Part shown: one piece after another, positions 24,363-25,362 of the stretch
How positions within the stretch are numbered: position 1 is the first letter of the stretch
Layout of the letters: each line of letters opens with the position of its first letter
From: an uncultured Flavobacteriales bacterium
GTDB lineage: Bacteria; Bacteroidota; Bacteroidia; Flavobacteriales; Weeksellaceae
Reading direction: 5' to 3'
DNA length: 25,362 nt
NCBI GenBank assembly: GCA_937876095.1
Contig: CALFIE010000017.1
Location: forward strand, 1 to 25,362
The notes under the pieces: generated by a model
Database searches by the model: none
Seen by the model: the letters and a program-made list of their open reading frames with translations, nothing else
What the model was told of the DNA's origin: nothing
Translations under genes and position numbers: made by a program

Positions 24363-24544
24363 AACCACAAAAGTTACAAAAGACTGACTTATCTATTTTT
24401 AAATTTAAGAAATAAAAAAAATCTTTAAAAGAACACAAAATTTTGAAATCCAAAGGATTTCATATTGAAAATCTTTGATTTTCTGACTTTTATAACCTTT
24501 TGAACTTCTTAAATGTCATAATAACTTTTGTTACTTTTGTGGTT
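24363..24544. repeat. Interspersed intergenic repeat, copy C, with large terminal inverted repeats
   Basis: AACCACAAAAGTTACAAAAG (24363-24382) pairs with CTTTTGTTACTTTTGTGGTT (24525-24544) at 19 of 20 positions. Inside are two 17-nt palindromes, GAAATCCAAAGGATTTC (24445-24461) and GAAAATCTTTGATTTTC (24467-24483). The right part is homologous to copies A and B in inverted orientation. It fills the gap between the convergent VWA and ssb genes. Confidence 0.65.
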
Positions 24545-24553
24545 TAAAAACTG

Positions 24554-24694
24554 TTACTTACTTCCAAAAAGTACCAATTCTTCTACTCTAATCTCGGTAA
24601 TATAGCGTTTTACGCCATCTTTATCGTCGTAAGTTCGGTAGACAATTTTACCTTCTACAGCAATTTCTTTACCTTTTGGTACATATTTTTGCAT
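24554..24694 (-). pseudogene. ssb: Single-stranded DNA-binding protein, N-terminal part missing (broken at junction)
   Basis: Reading the - strand from an ATG at 24694 to TAA at 24554 gives 46 residues: MQKYVPKGKEIAVEGKIVYR, then TYDDKDGVKRYITEIRVEEL and VLFGSK. These are the last strands of the OB fold of a Bacteroidota SSB (KYVxKGxxIxVEGKxxxRxYxDKDGxKRYxTEI). A full SSB needs about 60 more residues ahead, including the DNA-binding WHN region, and these are absent: in frame upstream come ATT, AAA, GGA and then TAA (24704-24706). The break falls where the sequence turns phage-like. The gene is probably intact in the real genome and cut here by a mis-join. Confidence 0.75.
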
Positions 24695-24711
24695 AATTTT
24701 TCCTTATAGAA

Positions 24712-24742
24712 AAGAGAAAGGGCTCCAGTGGAGCCCTTTTTT
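24712..24742. terminator. GC-rich intrinsic terminator in the phage-like segment
   Basis: GGGCTCC (24720-24726) and GGAGCCC (24730-24736) form a perfect GC-rich stem around AGT, with T6 after it on the + strand and an A/T-rich flank on the - strand. It directly follows the stop codon of the phage-like gene at 24744. Its GC content is unlike the terminators in the rest of the window. Confidence 0.85.
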
Positions 24743-24743
24743 G

Positions 24744-25160
24744 TTATCGCACGTATGTTACGACATAGTTCCAAGGGCCACCAGTGTTTGACGCTGTGCC
24801 GCTCTCGGCATAAACTGCGGTGATTTTAAGATCACCATTAAGAGGAACAGGTTGAATGTTAGGCAAACTTGTCATTTGAACAAAGCCAGTTGTAGCTCCA
24901 TTTGTTTTAACATCATCCGTTGCCGTAGACACTGTACCGCCATTGTTTGTTACTGTTAAAGTAACTGTGGCTGTTGTGCCAGCATTACTGGCTACACCAA
25001 GTTCTCGTACAATACTGATAATAGAAGCATCAGCAGGAAGCCAAGCTTCTACATCTGCCACTGTTTGTGTTCTAGGCACCTGAAACGCAATTACTCGTGC
25101 ATCTTTAGAAGACGGTGTAATTGGTGTAACTTGTGCCGGACTAAGGGTTAAAAATCCCAT
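24744..25160 (-). CDS. Phage virion-type protein (putative)
   Basis: The 138-residue protein (MGFLTLSPAQVTPITPSSKD...) has no signal peptide and is rich in Thr, Val, Ala and Gly with alternating beta-strand pattern (ATVTLTVTNNGGTVSTATDDVKTNG). It ends ITAVYAESGTASNTGGPWNYVVTYVR. I recall this ending from small structural proteins of environmental tailed phages, but the family name is not certain. GC content is clearly higher than in the flavobacterial genes. A GGAG Shine-Dalgarno sequence lies 8 nt before the ATG, which is unusual for Bacteroidota. The gene overlaps the upstream glycosyltransferase by 20 nt, the compact packing of phage genomes. Confidence 0.6.
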   Translation of the reverse strand: MGFLTLSPAQVTPITPSSKDARVIAFQVPRTQTVADVEAWLPADASIISIVRELGVASNAGTTATVTLTVTNNGGTVSTATDDVKTNGATTGFVQMTSLPNIQPVPLNGDLKITAVYAESGTASNTGGPWNYVVTYVR

Positions 25161-25362
25161 TTTGATTCTCCAGCATTATTGGTAAGAAGTCTTTAAATAA
25201 GTAGGCATAATCTTTATTGCCATGATGTTTAAGTTCAATGACAGGATCAGCCATAATACAAAGACCAGTTTGCTCTTTTACCATTTTACAAAATAACATG
25301 TCTTCCCCATAATAATTTCCATCTTTAACACCAGTGCTGAAGAATTGTTTTATAGGAAGTGC
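25141..25362 (-). CDS. Glycosyltransferase-like protein, C-terminal end only (phage-like)
   Basis: The open frame enters from the right window edge and stops at TAG (25141-25143), giving 73 residues: ALPIKQFFSTGVKDGNYYGED, then MLFCKMVKEQTGLCIMADPV and IELKHHGNKDYAYLFKDF. The pattern GEDxxFCxxxxxxxGxxIxxDPxIxxxHxG is that of the C-terminal half of GT-A-type glycosyltransferases often carried by environmental phages. The nucleotide-sugar-binding half lies outside the window. The gene overlaps the start of the virion-type gene by 20 nt. Confidence 0.55.
   Translation of the reverse strand, partial: ALPIKQFFSTGVKDGNYYGEDMLFCKMVKEQTGLCIMADPVIELKHHGNKDYAYLFKDFLPIMLENQNGIFNP

Noticed and set aside
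24363..24544. Insertion sequence remnant with terminal inverted repeats
   Set aside because: The 20-bp terminal repeats are suggestive, but there is no transposase code and no visible target duplication, so it is kept as a MITE/REP-like repeat only.

Overview
Most of the window (about 1-24,690) is an AT-rich, single-organism stretch from a member of the Bacteroidota, most likely Flavobacteriia and perhaps Weeksellaceae-like (Chryseobacterium/Cloacibacterium relatives). The evidence is the very low GC, the lack of Shine-Dalgarno sequences, short N-terminal signals ending in AQ or SQ, several C-terminal type IX secretion (T9SS) sorting domains of the 'YPNP...VEIYNVLGQ...GTYFLKL' kind, a LytS/LytTR two-component pair with a TPR sensor, and a cyanophycin locus. 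The family-level guess rests on protein resemblance only.

Region 1 (1-9,217) is an accessory block. Six unrelated genes lie on the + strand in a row, each alone and each separated by 150-340 bp of structured non-coding DNA. They are a secreted two-HKD phospholipase D-like protein, a DinB-like protein, a secreted GHSMGG lipase, a secreted SpoIID-domain protein, a secreted delta-60-repeat protein and a secreted protein of unknown family. Four of the six carry T9SS C-terminal domains. The spacers contain long imperfect inverted repeats, and pairs of spacers resemble each other. The layout looks like a mobile gene-cassette array with attC-like recombination sites; no integrase lies in the window, so this is inference.

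Region 2 (9,250-10,142) holds two small lipoprotein genes (an MliC-like lysozyme inhibitor and a PrcB-like protein), closed by a strong bidirectional terminator. Region 3 (10,211-14,897) is a complete cyanophycin cycle: cyanophycin synthetase on the - strand, diverging from cyanophycinase and an isoaspartyl peptidase/asparaginase on the + strand. Together these make the Asp-Arg storage polymer, cut it to beta-Asp-Arg dipeptides and split the dipeptides to free amino acids.

Region 4 (15,056-24,350) is ordinary chromosome: a small membrane-anchored helical protein, a class I methyltransferase, a DUF1835 protein, hisS, a LytTR response regulator with its TPR/LytS-type histidine kinase, and a two-gene unit of a MuiA-like DUF4139 protein and a VWA protein. 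Its intergenic spaces carry several Bacteroidota-style interspersed repeats, including one family present three times, each time at the 3' end of a gene.

Region 5 (about 24,695-25,362) does not fit the rest. The single-strand DNA-binding protein gene is cut to its last 46 codons, and right at the cut the sequence changes to higher-GC, Shine-Dalgarno-using, phage-like genes (a virion-type protein and the end of a glycosyltransferase) with a GC-rich terminator. This is most simply a chimeric assembly join at the contig end; a real phage insertion is the less likely alternative.
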